Below, piece after piece: positions 7,227-15,223 of a stretch of 58,721 nucleotides of DNA. The stretch is taken from positions 1 to 58,721 of the forward strand of contig JAIRVP010000037.1 of NCBI GenBank assembly GCA_031253835.1, read 5' to 3'. This DNA is from Burkholderia sp. Lineage in GTDB: Bacteria; Pseudomonadota; Gammaproteobacteria; Burkholderiales; Burkholderiaceae. The first letter of the stretch is position 1. Each line of letters starts with the position of its first letter. The notes beneath the pieces are model-generated. The model searched no databases, was not told the origin of the DNA, and worked only from the letters and a program-made list of their open reading frames with translations. The position numbers and the translations under genes were made by a program.

Positions 7227-8180
7227 TTAGTCGATGGCGGTTTGCGCGGTGGAAGGCGCGGGGCTGGCCGGCTTGGCATCACGCGTGTCAACGTGCCGCT
7301 CGCGCCGCCGCGTCGCGCCGACGAGCATGCCCGCGACGACGAGCGCGATGCCGGCGACTCGCGTGCCGTTCAACGCTTCACCGAACAGCACGACCGCGAA
7401 CAGCACCGCCGAGACCGGCGCGACCGCCGTGAACAGCGCGGCCTCGGTGCCGCTGGTGCGCGCCGAACCGGCGTACCAGCACAGGTAGCCGAGCACGGTC
7501 GGCACCAGCGCGTAGTAGACGATCGCCGACACGGCGCCGACGGTCCAGCCGCTTGCGACCGCGCGCCATTCGAACGCAGCCGGCACGAGCGCGAGCACGA
7601 AGCCGAGGCCCGACATCGCGGTGGACAGCGCGAGCGGCGGCAGCGGCGCGGCAAGCCGCCGGTTGAGCAGGATGAATACGGCTTCGCACGCGACGGCGGC
7701 CAGCACCAGTGCGTCGCCCGCGAGTGTCTGGAGCGACGGCATCGCGTGGCCGGGCGCGAACGTGACGAACAGCACGCCGGCCGTGGCGAGTGCGGCGGCC
7801 ACCCAGTCGCGCGGCGTCTGCCGCTCGCGGAGCACGACGGCCGCGATCAGCGTCGACATGGCCGGCAGCGTGCCGAGCATCACGCCCGCGTCGAGCGGCG
7901 ACGACAGCTTCGTGCCGCTGATCAGCAGCACCGTATAGCCGACGCCGCCCGCCGCGGCCTGAATGACGAGCAAGACGGTGTCGCGGGTGGAAACGCGCGG
8001 CCAGCGCATCCGCTGCGCGCGCATCAGTGCGAACAGCAGCGGCGTCGCGATCAGGAAGCGCAGCGCGGTGGCCGCGAACGGCGGCAGGCCGCCGGCCGCG
8101 AGACGGCTCGCGATGACGGTGCTGCCGACGCCCGCCATCGCGGCGGCGAGATAGAGATAGCCAATCAGTCGTGTCTTCAT
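7227..8180 (-). CDS. EamA/DMT-family inner-membrane transporter
   Basis: About 317 residues with ten predicted membrane helices in two EamA repeats: the first opens at LIGYLYLAAAMAGVGSTVIA and the second near ALVLAAVACEAVFILL. These drug/metabolite transporters usually export amino acids or small metabolites using the proton gradient. The cytoplasmic tail is short and polar (RRRERHVDTRDAKPASPAP). An alternative start nine bases upstream (MRRMKTRL) is possible. An AraC-family regulator gene lies 164 bp upstream in the same direction, a frequent arrangement in which it controls the exporter. The substrate cannot be inferred. Confidence 0.9.
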   Translation of the reverse strand: MKTRLIGYLYLAAAMAGVGSTVIASRLAAGGLPPFAATALRFLIATPLLFALMRAQRMRWPRVSTRDTVLLVIQAAAGGVGYTVLLISGTKLSSPLDAGVMLGTLPAMSTLIAAVVLRERQTPRDWVAAALATAGVLFVTFAPGHAMPSLQTLAGDALVLAAVACEAVFILLNRRLAAPLPPLALSTAMSGLGFVLALVPAAFEWRAVASGWTVGAVSAIVYYALVPTVLGYLCWYAGSARTSGTEAALFTAVAPVSAVLFAVVLFGEALNGTRVAGIALVVAGMLVGATRRRERHVDTRDAKPASPAPSTAQTAID

Positions 8181-8344
8181 GCGCCGCATCGTCGCGTACG
8201 GCGGCAACGTGCGTCTTGAACGAAATTGCAGCGGGGCGGCGGCGTTGAAGGCGGTGCGTGCGCAGGCGGTACGGCGAGTGGCTGCGGTCGTAATGGCAAC
8301 CGTCGTTGAATGCGGCATGCCCGATGCGCCGGGAGCAGGCGCGT

Positions 8345-9139
8345 TCAAACCGCCTGCGCAAACCGCCCCGGCGTGATCCCGAACTGGCGCGCGAACGCGC
8401 GCGTCAGGTGGCTCTGGTCGGCAAAGCCGGCTTCGGCCGCGGCATCCGCGATCGGCATTCCGCTGGCGAGCAGCGTGCGCGCCAGCCGGGCGCGCGACTG
8501 GACCAGGTACGCATGCGGCGTGATGCCGAGCTCGCGCGCAAAGCCGCGCAGCAGCTGGAAGCGGCTCACGCCGCTCAGGCCGGCCAGCTCGGCGAGCGAA
8601 ACGGGCGCGGCCGGCGCCGCGTCGAGCCGCTCCCGTGCGAGGCGGATTGCCGGCGCGACGCCGGCCGCCGGCAGCGTGCGATTCGCATGCCGGGCGAGCA
8701 ACCCGGCGACGAGCATCACGAGCGCCTCGTCGCGGGCGAGCGGCTGGGATTCTCCCGCGACGATGCGGGCATGCAACTGGCCGACGGCGGTCGCGAGCCG
8801 CGCGTCGCGCACGGCCGGGTGCGCCAGCTCGACGCCGCCGAGGCCTTCTTCCGCCGCGACGCCGGCCACCAGCGCGGGTGCGAGGTACAGCATCCGCCAG
8901 CGCCGGCCGGTGCCGGCATCGATCGGCGAACCGTCGTGCATTTCGCCCGGGTTGACCATGATCGCGTCGCCGGCCAGTGCGTCGACCTGCCCGCGGCCGC
9001 TCCACGACCGGTGTGCACCGCTGACGATCACACCGACCCCGAATTCGTCGTGCGCGTGGCGCGGAAACGCGCGGTCGGATTCGAGGCTGATCGCCTCGAT
9101 GCCTTCGCCGGTGCGTCGGTAGTGGGTGACACGATGCAT
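8345..9139 (-). CDS. AraC-family transcriptional regulator with cupin sensor
   Basis: 264 residues. The N-terminal half is an AraC_binding cupin (HAHDEFGVGVIVSGAHRSW, then VNPGEMHDGSP), which senses a small molecule. The C-terminal 100 residues hold the two helix-turn-helix units, the first in LAELAGLSGVSRFQLLRGFA and the second in IADAAAEAGFADQSHLTRAF, ending with the conserved FGITPGRF. The downstream EamA exporter is its most likely target; the divergent MoaF-SDR operon is another, since the start codons are only about 170 bp apart. No clear repeat pair was recognised in that intergenic stretch. Confidence 0.9.
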   Translation of the reverse strand: MHRVTHYRRTGEGIEAISLESDRAFPRHAHDEFGVGVIVSGAHRSWSGRGQVDALAGDAIMVNPGEMHDGSPIDAGTGRRWRMLYLAPALVAGVAAEEGLGGVELAHPAVRDARLATAVGQLHARIVAGESQPLARDEALVMLVAGLLARHANRTLPAAGVAPAIRLARERLDAAPAAPVSLAELAGLSGVSRFQLLRGFARELGITPHAYLVQSRARLARTLLASGMPIADAAAEAGFADQSHLTRAFARQFGITPGRFAQAV

Positions 9140-9309
9140 GTGCGCTCCTCGCGCCGGTCGCGGCGCGGATCACGTGCACTTTAGCGCGTTCCGGCGCAGC
9201 GCGCCCTTCATCCTTTTGGCGGATACCGCGCGGCGCGCGCAGCCCGCACCATGTGCACATCGGCAGCGTACACGGCCCGCCGGGCCTGAAGCTGCGCAGG
9301 AGGCGGCAG

Positions 9310-10143
9310 GTGGAACGACAGGATCCGGTATTCATTCAGGTTGGCGCGCTCGCGGACGGCTTCGCGCCGGAAGCGAACATCCTCGCGTCCGTCGACGCAC
9401 TCGCCGGGCGCACGCTCGCGCTCGGCGATGCATCGGGCGCGTGGCGCGTCTATTCGTTCGAGCCCGGCGCGCTGCAGTGGCGCGATGCGGCGACCGACAC
9501 GGGCGGCCGCGAGCCGTGCCGCGTGACGCGGCTGCGCGACGGGCTGTACTTCGTCGACTACATCGACACGACTGCCCGCGCGACGTCGGTCAGTCTCGTG
9601 ATCGATCTCGACCATGGCGTATGGACGTCGGTCGTCGGCGTGCTGCCGACCGAAGCCGACACGCGCATCGACGCGTTCACACGCGTCGCACGCGGGCTGC
9701 CGCTGACGGGCGTCGACGCGGCATTCCGGCATGGCACGCTCGGCGGCCACGCGCAGCCGGGGCGGCTGCATGCGCCCACGCGCGAGCTCATCGGCAAGCG
9801 GACGATGTACCGTTACAGCCCGACCGAATGCTACGAGCACATCTACCTGAACGAGAACTTCTACGCGTGGCAGTGCCTGCAGGGCGTCGAGGGCGGGCTG
9901 GCCGATGTCGACCGCTGTCATTACTTCAGGATCGCCGACGAACTGTATCTGTTCGTGTGGCGCGAAAAGGTGGTGCCGACGCTGGGCGTCGTGCTGATCG
10001 ACCTCGCGCAGCGCAAGACCGACGGCAAGATCTTCGGCTATCAGGGGGGCGATTTCGGGTCGCTGTCGAACTTCCAGATCGGCGCTTACGCGCAGGTGCT
10101 GAACGAAACCGTGCATCCGCTCGGCGGCGAGGCGCAGCGATGA
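9310..10143 (+). CDS. MoaF-family protein (MoaF N- and C-terminal domains)
   Basis: 277 residues from a GTG start. MoaF proteins begin PVFIQVGALADGF, which matches residues 5-17 here, and AGGAGG sits 5 bp before this GTG; an in-frame ATG 57 bp upstream is less likely. The C-terminal half shows the family pattern KRTMYRYSPTECYEHIYLNE and GKIFGYQGGDFGSLSNF, a lipocalin-like fold. The name suggests molybdopterin synthesis, but the family was named after a Klebsiella monoamine-regulated operon and its biochemical role is not established. It overlaps the following SDR gene by 4 bp (ATGA), a pairing also seen in that Klebsiella operon as far as I recall. Confidence 0.8.
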   Translation: MERQDPVFIQVGALADGFAPEANILASVDALAGRTLALGDASGAWRVYSFEPGALQWRDAATDTGGREPCRVTRLRDGLYFVDYIDTTARATSVSLVIDLDHGVWTSVVGVLPTEADTRIDAFTRVARGLPLTGVDAAFRHGTLGGHAQPGRLHAPTRELIGKRTMYRYSPTECYEHIYLNENFYAWQCLQGVEGGLADVDRCHYFRIADELYLFVWREKVVPTLGVVLIDLAQRKTDGKIFGYQGGDFGSLSNFQIGAYAQVLNETVHPLGGEAQR

Positions 10144-10949
10144 ATGCCGTGCTGGGCAGCGGCCGCGTGCGGGCGGATTTCAGCGGGCGCGTCGTGCTCG
10201 TCACGGGCGCCGCGCAGGGGATCGGCGCGGCGATCGCGCGCCGTTTCGCGGAGTCCGATGCGTTCGTCGCCATCGCCGACCTGAACGGCGACGCGGCCGC
10301 CGCGCAGGCCGATGCGCTGGCCGGTGCGGGCGGCGAGGCGCGTGCATATCGGGTCGACGCCGCCAGTCGCGACGAACTGGGCGCGCTCGTCGCGGCCGTC
10401 GAGCGTGACTGCGGCCGGCTCGATGTCGTTGTCCATAACGCCGCGTATTTTCCGCTGACGCCGTTCGTGCAGATCGACGAACCGACGCTCGAACGCACGC
10501 TGTCGGTCAACCTGTCGGCGCTGTTCTGGCTCGCGCAGGCCGCGTTGCCGGCATTCGAGCGCGCGGGGGCCGGGCGGCTGCTGGTCACGTCGTCGGTGAC
10601 GGGGCCGCGCGTCGTCTATCCGGGGCTCGCGCATTACGCGGCGTCGAAGGCCGGCGTGAACGGCTTCATTCGCGCGGCGGCGCTGGAGCTCGCGCGCCGC
10701 AACGTGACGGTCAACGGCGTCGAGCCGGGGATGATCCGTACGCCGGCGGCCGGCAATCTCGGCGACGCGTCGGTCGCAGCGCAGATCGCACGCGACATTC
10801 CGCTCGCGCGGATGGGCGAGCCGGAGGACATCGCGAACGCGATGCTGTTTCTCGCATCGGCCGACGCGGCGTACATCACGGGGCAGACGATCGTCGTCGA
10901 CGGCGGCGCGACCTTGCCGGAGAGCGGTGCGGTGCTGGGAGATGCGTAA
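10140..10949 (+). CDS. SDR-family oxidoreductase coupled to MoaF
   Basis: A 269-residue classical short-chain dehydrogenase/reductase. The Rossmann motif TGAAQGIG (about residues 22-29) binds NAD(P); NAAY, the catalytic Ser in VTSSVTG and YAASK supply the N-S-Y-K tetrad; the C-terminus VDGGATLP is typical. After the beta2 strand, an Asp (IADLNG) suggests NAD preference. Translation starts at the ATGA overlapping the MoaF-like gene, so the two act together. A MoaF/SDR pair next to an AraC regulator suggests catabolism of an amine or aromatic compound, which is inference. Confidence 0.9.
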   Translation: MNAVLGSGRVRADFSGRVVLVTGAAQGIGAAIARRFAESDAFVAIADLNGDAAAAQADALAGAGGEARAYRVDAASRDELGALVAAVERDCGRLDVVVHNAAYFPLTPFVQIDEPTLERTLSVNLSALFWLAQAALPAFERAGAGRLLVTSSVTGPRVVYPGLAHYAASKAGVNGFIRAAALELARRNVTVNGVEPGMIRTPAAGNLGDASVAAQIARDIPLARMGEPEDIANAMLFLASADAAYITGQTIVVDGGATLPESGAVLGDA

Positions 10950-11045
10950 CGGTGGGCGCGAACCGTTGTGAGCTGCCGCTGCTGCAAGGCCGCGGCCGGC
11001 ATGTCGCGGCGAGTCGCGCCATTGCCGGCCCGTCCATCGCCGCGA

Positions 11046-11738
11046 CTACAGCCAGCCGTTGCGGATGAATTCGACGATCGAGTATTGGCGGTTCTCGAGA
11101 TCGTGCTGCCGAACGGCTTCGACGATGCGCGATACGCCATCCGCGTAGGGCGTCGCGCCGTACACGCGCGACTCGAACTGCAGGCTGCATGCGCCGTCGT
11201 CGATGCGGATCCGGTGCACGGCATGGCGGCCGAGCTGATCGTCGGGGATGCCGAATTCGCTGCGCTGCACGTCCGGGTCGCGCACGGAGCGGATGTCCTC
11301 CGGCGGCACGCCGAGCGACTGGCCGATGCCGACGGCCGTGCCGGGGACGGACGTCTTGCCGGCCTGGTGCGACTCGGTCAGGCTGATCTCGCAATCGTGG
11401 AACAGGTGGCCGCTGGCTTCCAGCATGCTCATGAACTTGAGCATCAGGATGTTCGTGTTCGGACAGAGCACGACCGGGAAATCGTGCGACGCGGTTTCGA
11501 GGTCGGAGCCGGTGGACAACTCGATGAGCGGCGACGCGGTGGCCTGGCAGAACGCGATCACGGCGGGGAGTTCGCGGCCGGAACCGGCGTGCACGACGAT
11601 CGATTTGGCGTCGCTATGCGTTGCGTCGTTTTGCATGCTTTCCGGCCACGGCATCACGCGGCAGGTTGCCGGGTCGAGCTTGTGCGCATTGAGCAGCTCG
11701 TTGGCCAGCTTGCCGGTTCCTACGACGATTACTTGCAT
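11046..11738 (-). CDS. Dihydrodipicolinate-reductase-like protein (DapB superfamily)
   Basis: 230 residues. The N-terminus MQVIVVGTGKLANELLNA is a nucleotide-binding strand-loop-helix with a GTGKLA glycine motif, and the central and C-terminal part matches the DapB C-terminal fold: PNTNILMLKFM, the EISLTESHQAGKTSVPGTA region resembling DapB's E-x-H-H-x-x-K-x-D-x-P-S-G-T-A, and VRDPDV. Key features of the tetrahydrodipicolinate site therefore seem retained in altered form (ESHQAGKTSVPGT). The authentic dapB is usually encoded elsewhere, so this is probably a paralogue with another substrate. It is a single gene on the minus strand, convergent with the SDR operon. Confidence 0.75.
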   Translation of the reverse strand: MQVIVVGTGKLANELLNAHKLDPATCRVMPWPESMQNDATHSDAKSIVVHAGSGRELPAVIAFCQATASPLIELSTGSDLETASHDFPVVLCPNTNILMLKFMSMLEASGHLFHDCEISLTESHQAGKTSVPGTAVGIGQSLGVPPEDIRSVRDPDVQRSEFGIPDDQLGRHAVHRIRIDDGACSLQFESRVYGATPYADGVSRIVEAVRQHDLENRQYSIVEFIRNGWL

Positions 11739-11879
11739 GGAATTGACGGGTTGGGATTCAGGATTCGAGTCGGGTTGGCGCGGGCCGCCGGGTAGCCCGG
11801 TACGGTGGGCGCGGCGCGCGCCACGCCCGACCGGCCTCGCGCATTATGCCCGGCCGGCCGCATCCGTGCCCGCCGGGCC

Positions 11880-12092
11880 GTGCCTGCCAGGGTCGTCACG
11901 CCGACGCGTTCGCGCAATCCGTTCGTCGTCGAGCTCGAGCACCGGGCGAGCGTCGCCCGCGACGTCGCGACGGCCCGCGACGTGTGGGCCGCGATCCGTT
12001 TCGTGATGCTCCCGCCGGGCCGGCGGCCGGACAACCAGGGCGAAACGACGGAGGAACTGCGCCGCCTCGTCGCCGTGCGCACGGATGCGTGA
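11880..12092 (+). CDS. Possible small hypothetical protein
   Basis: A reading frame of 70 codons from a GTG, 57 bp before the next SDR gene. The sequence RNPFVVELEHRASVARDVATARDVWAAIR is split here at VELEH/RASVA; it has an amphipathic helical look, balanced charge and GC-biased third positions. No ribosome-binding site is convincing and no family is recognised. The region between the divergent DapB-like and SDR genes (11739-12149, 411 bp) holds nothing else I can support. Confidence 0.4.
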   Translation: MPARVVTPTRSRNPFVVELEHRASVARDVATARDVWAAIRFVMLPPGRRPDNQGETTEELRRLVAVRTDA

Positions 12093-12149
12093 ACGGCGCT
12101 ACGCTGTCGGAACTTCGTCAATCCCCCCTCGATCCAGGAGAACTCATCG

Positions 12150-12863
12150 ATGGAACACGACCTGAAAGGCAAGGCAGTCGCGATCACCGGCGGATTCGGC
12201 CATCTGGGCGTCGCGACGGCCGCGTGGCTCGGCGAGCGCGGCGCACGCGTCGCGCTGATCGGCCGCGGCGCGGCCCCCGACGCACAGGCGCTGCCCGGGG
12301 TGCCGGCCGATGCGCTGCGCGTCGGCGGCATCGATCTCGTCGATCCGCAGGCTGCGGTGCGGGCACTCGAATCGATCAACCGCGAATTCGGCAAGGTCGA
12401 CGCGCTGCTGAACATCGCCGGCGCATTCGTGTGGCAGACGATCGCCGACGGCGATGCGGCCACGTGGGACCGCATGTACGACCTGAACGTGAAGACGGCG
12501 CTGAACGCGTCGAAAGCCGCGCTGCCGTACCTGCTGGCGAGCCCGGCCGGCCGCGTCGTCAACATCGGCGCGGGCGCGGCGTTCAAGGCCGGCGCGGGCA
12601 TGGGCCCCTATGCAGCCGCGAAGGCCGGTGTCGCGCGACTCACCGAGGCGCTGGCGGCCGAACTGCTCGACCGCGGCGTGACGGTGAACGCGATCCTGCC
12701 GAGCATCATCGATACGCCGCCGAACCGCGCGGACATGCCCGACGCGGATTTCACGCGCTGGGTGCGGCCGGAGCAGATCGCGGCGACGATCGGGTTCCTG
12801 CTGTCGGCCGACGCGCAGGCGATCACCGGCGCGTCGATTCCGGTGAGCGGCCGCGTGGCGTAA
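12150..12863 (+). CDS. SDR-family protein lacking the usual catalytic serine
   Basis: 237 residues with a Rossmann motif TGGFGHLG (residues 14-21), NIAGA and the YAAAK pair of Tyr and Lys. At the position where SDRs have N-I-S-S, this protein has VVNIGAGAAF, so the conserved Ser appears replaced by Gly/Ala. The C-terminus ITGASIPVSGRV is family-typical. It may be an SDR with altered chemistry or a binding protein. The start is preceded by CCAGGAGAACTCATCG, with AGGAG 8-9 bp upstream. It is the last gene before the creBCD operon, and no operon partner is clear. Confidence 0.87.
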   Translation: MEHDLKGKAVAITGGFGHLGVATAAWLGERGARVALIGRGAAPDAQALPGVPADALRVGGIDLVDPQAAVRALESINREFGKVDALLNIAGAFVWQTIADGDAATWDRMYDLNVKTALNASKAALPYLLASPAGRVVNIGAGAAFKAGAGMGPYAAAKAGVARLTEALAAELLDRGVTVNAILPSIIDTPPNRADMPDADFTRWVRPEQIAATIGFLLSADAQAITGASIPVSGRVA

Positions 12864-12899
12864 CGCGCCGGGGAAGGGCTGGCCGGGTCCGGCCGTGCG

Positions 12900-12905
12900 T
12901 ACAAT
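12900..12905 (+). promoter_or_regulatory. Candidate -10 for creBCD
   Basis: TACAAT, 35 bp before the chosen creB ATG and just after the inverted repeat GGCCGG-GT-CCGGCC (12881-12894). No consensus -35 is seen. Confidence 0.4.
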
Positions 12906-12939
12906 GTCGCACCGGATTGCGCGACCCGAACCCGAGACC

Positions 12940-13653
12940 ATGAATCAGCCCAATATCCTGATCGTCGAAGACGAAATGGCGATCGCGGACACGATCGTCT
13001 ACGCCCTCGGCACCGACGGCATGCAGACCGTCCACTGCACGCTCGGACAGGCGGCGCTCGACCACCTGCGCGACACGCGTGTCGATCTCGTGGTGCTCGA
13101 CGTCGGCCTGCCGGACCTCAGCGGCTTCGAGGTGTGCCGGCGGCTGCGCACGTTTACCGACATTCCGGTGATTTTCCTGACCGCGCGGCACGACGAGATC
13201 GACCGGATCGTCGGGCTCGAAATCGGCGCCGACGATTACGTGGTCAAGCCGTTCTCGCCGCGCGAGCTGGCGGCGCGGGTGCGCGTGATCCTGCGCCGCT
13301 TCTACCGGGCGGCCGCGCCGGAAACGGCGCCTGCACCTGCGGGGGCGTCGCCGGCCGAAACGGCCGCGCCGGGCTTCACGCTCGATACCGACGGCGCGCG
13401 CGTAGCGTGGCTCGGCCACGCGCTGGACCTCACGCGCTACGAATTCGGCCTGCTGGCGCTGCTGGTCCGGCATCCGGGGCGCATCTATTCGCGTGAACAG
13501 CTGATGGACCTCGTGTGGCACGAGGCATTCGATTCGGCCGATCGCACGGTCGACACGCACATCAAGACGCTGCGCGCCAAGCTGCGTGCGATCGATCCCG
13601 AGCGCGACCCGATCCGCACGCATCGCGGAATGGGTTATTCGCTGCAACCGTAA
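12940..13653 (+). CDS. creB: Response regulator CreB
   Basis: 237-residue OmpR-type response regulator. The receiver domain has the acidic pair E10/D11, the phospho-acceptor D54 (VVLDVGLPD), and the conserved Lys in VVKPFSPREL; an Ala/Pro linker follows, then a winged-helix DNA-binding domain ending RTHRGMGYSL. I chose MNQPNILIVEDE over an ATG 36 bp upstream because response regulators start at this strand. The neighbouring CreC kinase and CreD identify it as CreB, which in E. coli and Aeromonas/Stenotrophomonas binds TTCAC direct repeats and controls metabolic or beta-lactamase genes. creA is absent from this cluster. Confidence 0.92.
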   Translation: MNQPNILIVEDEMAIADTIVYALGTDGMQTVHCTLGQAALDHLRDTRVDLVVLDVGLPDLSGFEVCRRLRTFTDIPVIFLTARHDEIDRIVGLEIGADDYVVKPFSPRELAARVRVILRRFYRAAAPETAPAPAGASPAETAAPGFTLDTDGARVAWLGHALDLTRYEFGLLALLVRHPGRIYSREQLMDLVWHEAFDSADRTVDTHIKTLRAKLRAIDPERDPIRTHRGMGYSLQP

Positions 13654-13668
13654 CGACCGGCACCGTCC

Positions 13669-15120
13669 ATGCATATCGGCCTGCGCATCTTCTTCGGTTT
13701 TTTCCTGATCGTCGGCCTCGCCGCGTTGATCACGCTGCGCGTGTTCGTGCAGGAGGTGAAGCCCGGCGTGCGCGAGGCGATGGAGGACACGCTCGTCGAT
13801 ACCGCGCAGGTGCTCGCGACGCTCGCCGCCGACGACATGGCGAACGGGCATATCGCCGACGGCGCGTTCGCGCGGCAGCTCGGGAAACTGCACGAGCGCC
13901 CGGTCAGCGCGAACGTGTGGGGCATCCAGAAGAACGCGATCGGCTACCGCCTCTACATCACCGACGCGCACGGCATCGTGCGCTACGACTCGTCCGGCAG
14001 CGCGGTCGGCCAGGACTATTCGCGCTGGAACGACGTGTACCGGACGCTGCGCGGCGAATACGGCGCGCGCAGCACGCGCAGCGATCCGAACGACGACAGC
14101 AGCACCGTGATGCACGTCGCGGCGCCGATCCGGCGCGGCAACGAGATCATCGGCGTGCTGACGATCGCGAAGCCGAACCAGACGGTCGCGCCGTTCATCG
14201 CGCGCAGCCAGCGCAAGATCATGCTGTACGGCGCGTTGCTGATGGGCGGCGCGATCCTGATCGGCGTGGCCTGCACGTGGTGGCTGGTGCTCGGGCTGCG
14301 GCGCCTGCAGCGCTATGCGCGCGCGATCGCGGCCGGCGAGCGCGCGGCGATGCCGCTGCAGGGCGCGAACGAGCTGGCCGAGCTCGGGCGCGCGGTGGAA
14401 AGCATGCATCAGCGGCTGGAGGACCGGCAGTACGTCGAAACCTACATCCACACGCTCACGCACGAGATGAAGAGCCCGCTGGCCGCGATCAGCGGCGCGG
14501 CCGAATTGCTGCAGGAAGACATGCCGGTCGCGAACCGCCGGCGCTTCACCGAGAACATCCGCCGCCAGGCCGGCCGCCTCGAGCAGATGATCCGCAAGCT
14601 GCTCGCGCTGGCAGAAGTCGAGCAGAAGCAGCGCCTGTCGGTGCACGAACCGGTCGCGCTGCGGCCGGTGCTCGAACAGCTCGTCGACGATCTCGAGCCG
14701 CGCGCGCGGCAGCGCGGCGTGAGCCTGCGGATCGATGCGAACGATGCTGCCGATCCGGCGGTCGTGGAAGGCGATCCGTTCCTGCTGCGCCAGGCGCTCG
14801 GCAACCTGCTCGACAACGCGCTGGATTTCGCGCCGCAGGGCAGCACGATCCGGATCGCGCTCGAACGGCAGCCGGCGGGCAGGGCGCATGTCGCGGTCGT
14901 GCGCGTCGACGACGACGGCCCCGGCGTGCCCGACTACGCGCTGGCGCGCGTGTTCGAGCGCTTCTATTCGCTGCCGCGCCCCGACGGGCAGGATCGCAGC
15001 ACGGGCCTCGGGCTGTGTTTCGTCCGCGAAGTCGCGATGCTGCATCGCGGCCAGGTCGCGCTCGCGAACCGCGACGAAGGCGGCGCGTGCGCGACGCTCA
15101 CGCTGCCGTCGGCCGGCTGA
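13669..15120 (+). CDS. creC: Sensor histidine kinase CreC
   Basis: 483-residue inner-membrane kinase. Helix 1 (about residues 5-25) and helix 2 (about 184-208, ALLMGGAILIGVACTWWLVL) flank a periplasmic sensor domain of about 155 residues. A HAMP-like linker leads to the H box with H265 (TLTHEMKSPLAAISG), the N box (LLDNALDF), G1 (DDDGPGVPD) and G2 (STGLGLCFV), so it is a complete kinase. The gene starts 15 bp after creB. CreC responds to growth state or carbon metabolism in E. coli and to PBP inhibition in some species; the signal here is unknown. Confidence 0.93.
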   Translation: MHIGLRIFFGFFLIVGLAALITLRVFVQEVKPGVREAMEDTLVDTAQVLATLAADDMANGHIADGAFARQLGKLHERPVSANVWGIQKNAIGYRLYITDAHGIVRYDSSGSAVGQDYSRWNDVYRTLRGEYGARSTRSDPNDDSSTVMHVAAPIRRGNEIIGVLTIAKPNQTVAPFIARSQRKIMLYGALLMGGAILIGVACTWWLVLGLRRLQRYARAIAAGERAAMPLQGANELAELGRAVESMHQRLEDRQYVETYIHTLTHEMKSPLAAISGAAELLQEDMPVANRRRFTENIRRQAGRLEQMIRKLLALAEVEQKQRLSVHEPVALRPVLEQLVDDLEPRARQRGVSLRIDANDAADPAVVEGDPFLLRQALGNLLDNALDFAPQGSTIRIALERQPAGRAHVAVVRVDDDGPGVPDYALARVFERFYSLPRPDGQDRSTGLGLCFVREVAMLHRGQVALANRDEGGACATLTLPSAG

Positions 15121-15126
15121 GCGCGC

Positions 15127-15175
15127 TTCACGCTCGCCACACATTCGCTTCACGCCGGCTTCAATCGCCCTTCAC
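15127..15175 (+). promoter_or_regulatory. Phased cre-tag-like array upstream of creD
   Basis: Five units at an exact 11-bp period: TTCAC (15127), CACAC (15138, degenerate), TTCAC (15149), TTCAA (15160), TTCAC (15171). The E. coli CreB site is TTCAC-N6-TTCAC, which has this same period. Location directly before creD, the strongest known CreB target, supports CreB binding. Confidence 0.75.
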
Positions 15176-15223
15176 CGGGGCCGCTCATGCTGACCGAACC
15201 TTCCACTTCGGTATCCGTCAGCA

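Noticed and set aside
9253..9309. Upstream ATG extension of the MoaF-like protein
   Set aside because: The extra 19 residues do not match the family, and AGGAGG is placed for the GTG at 9310.
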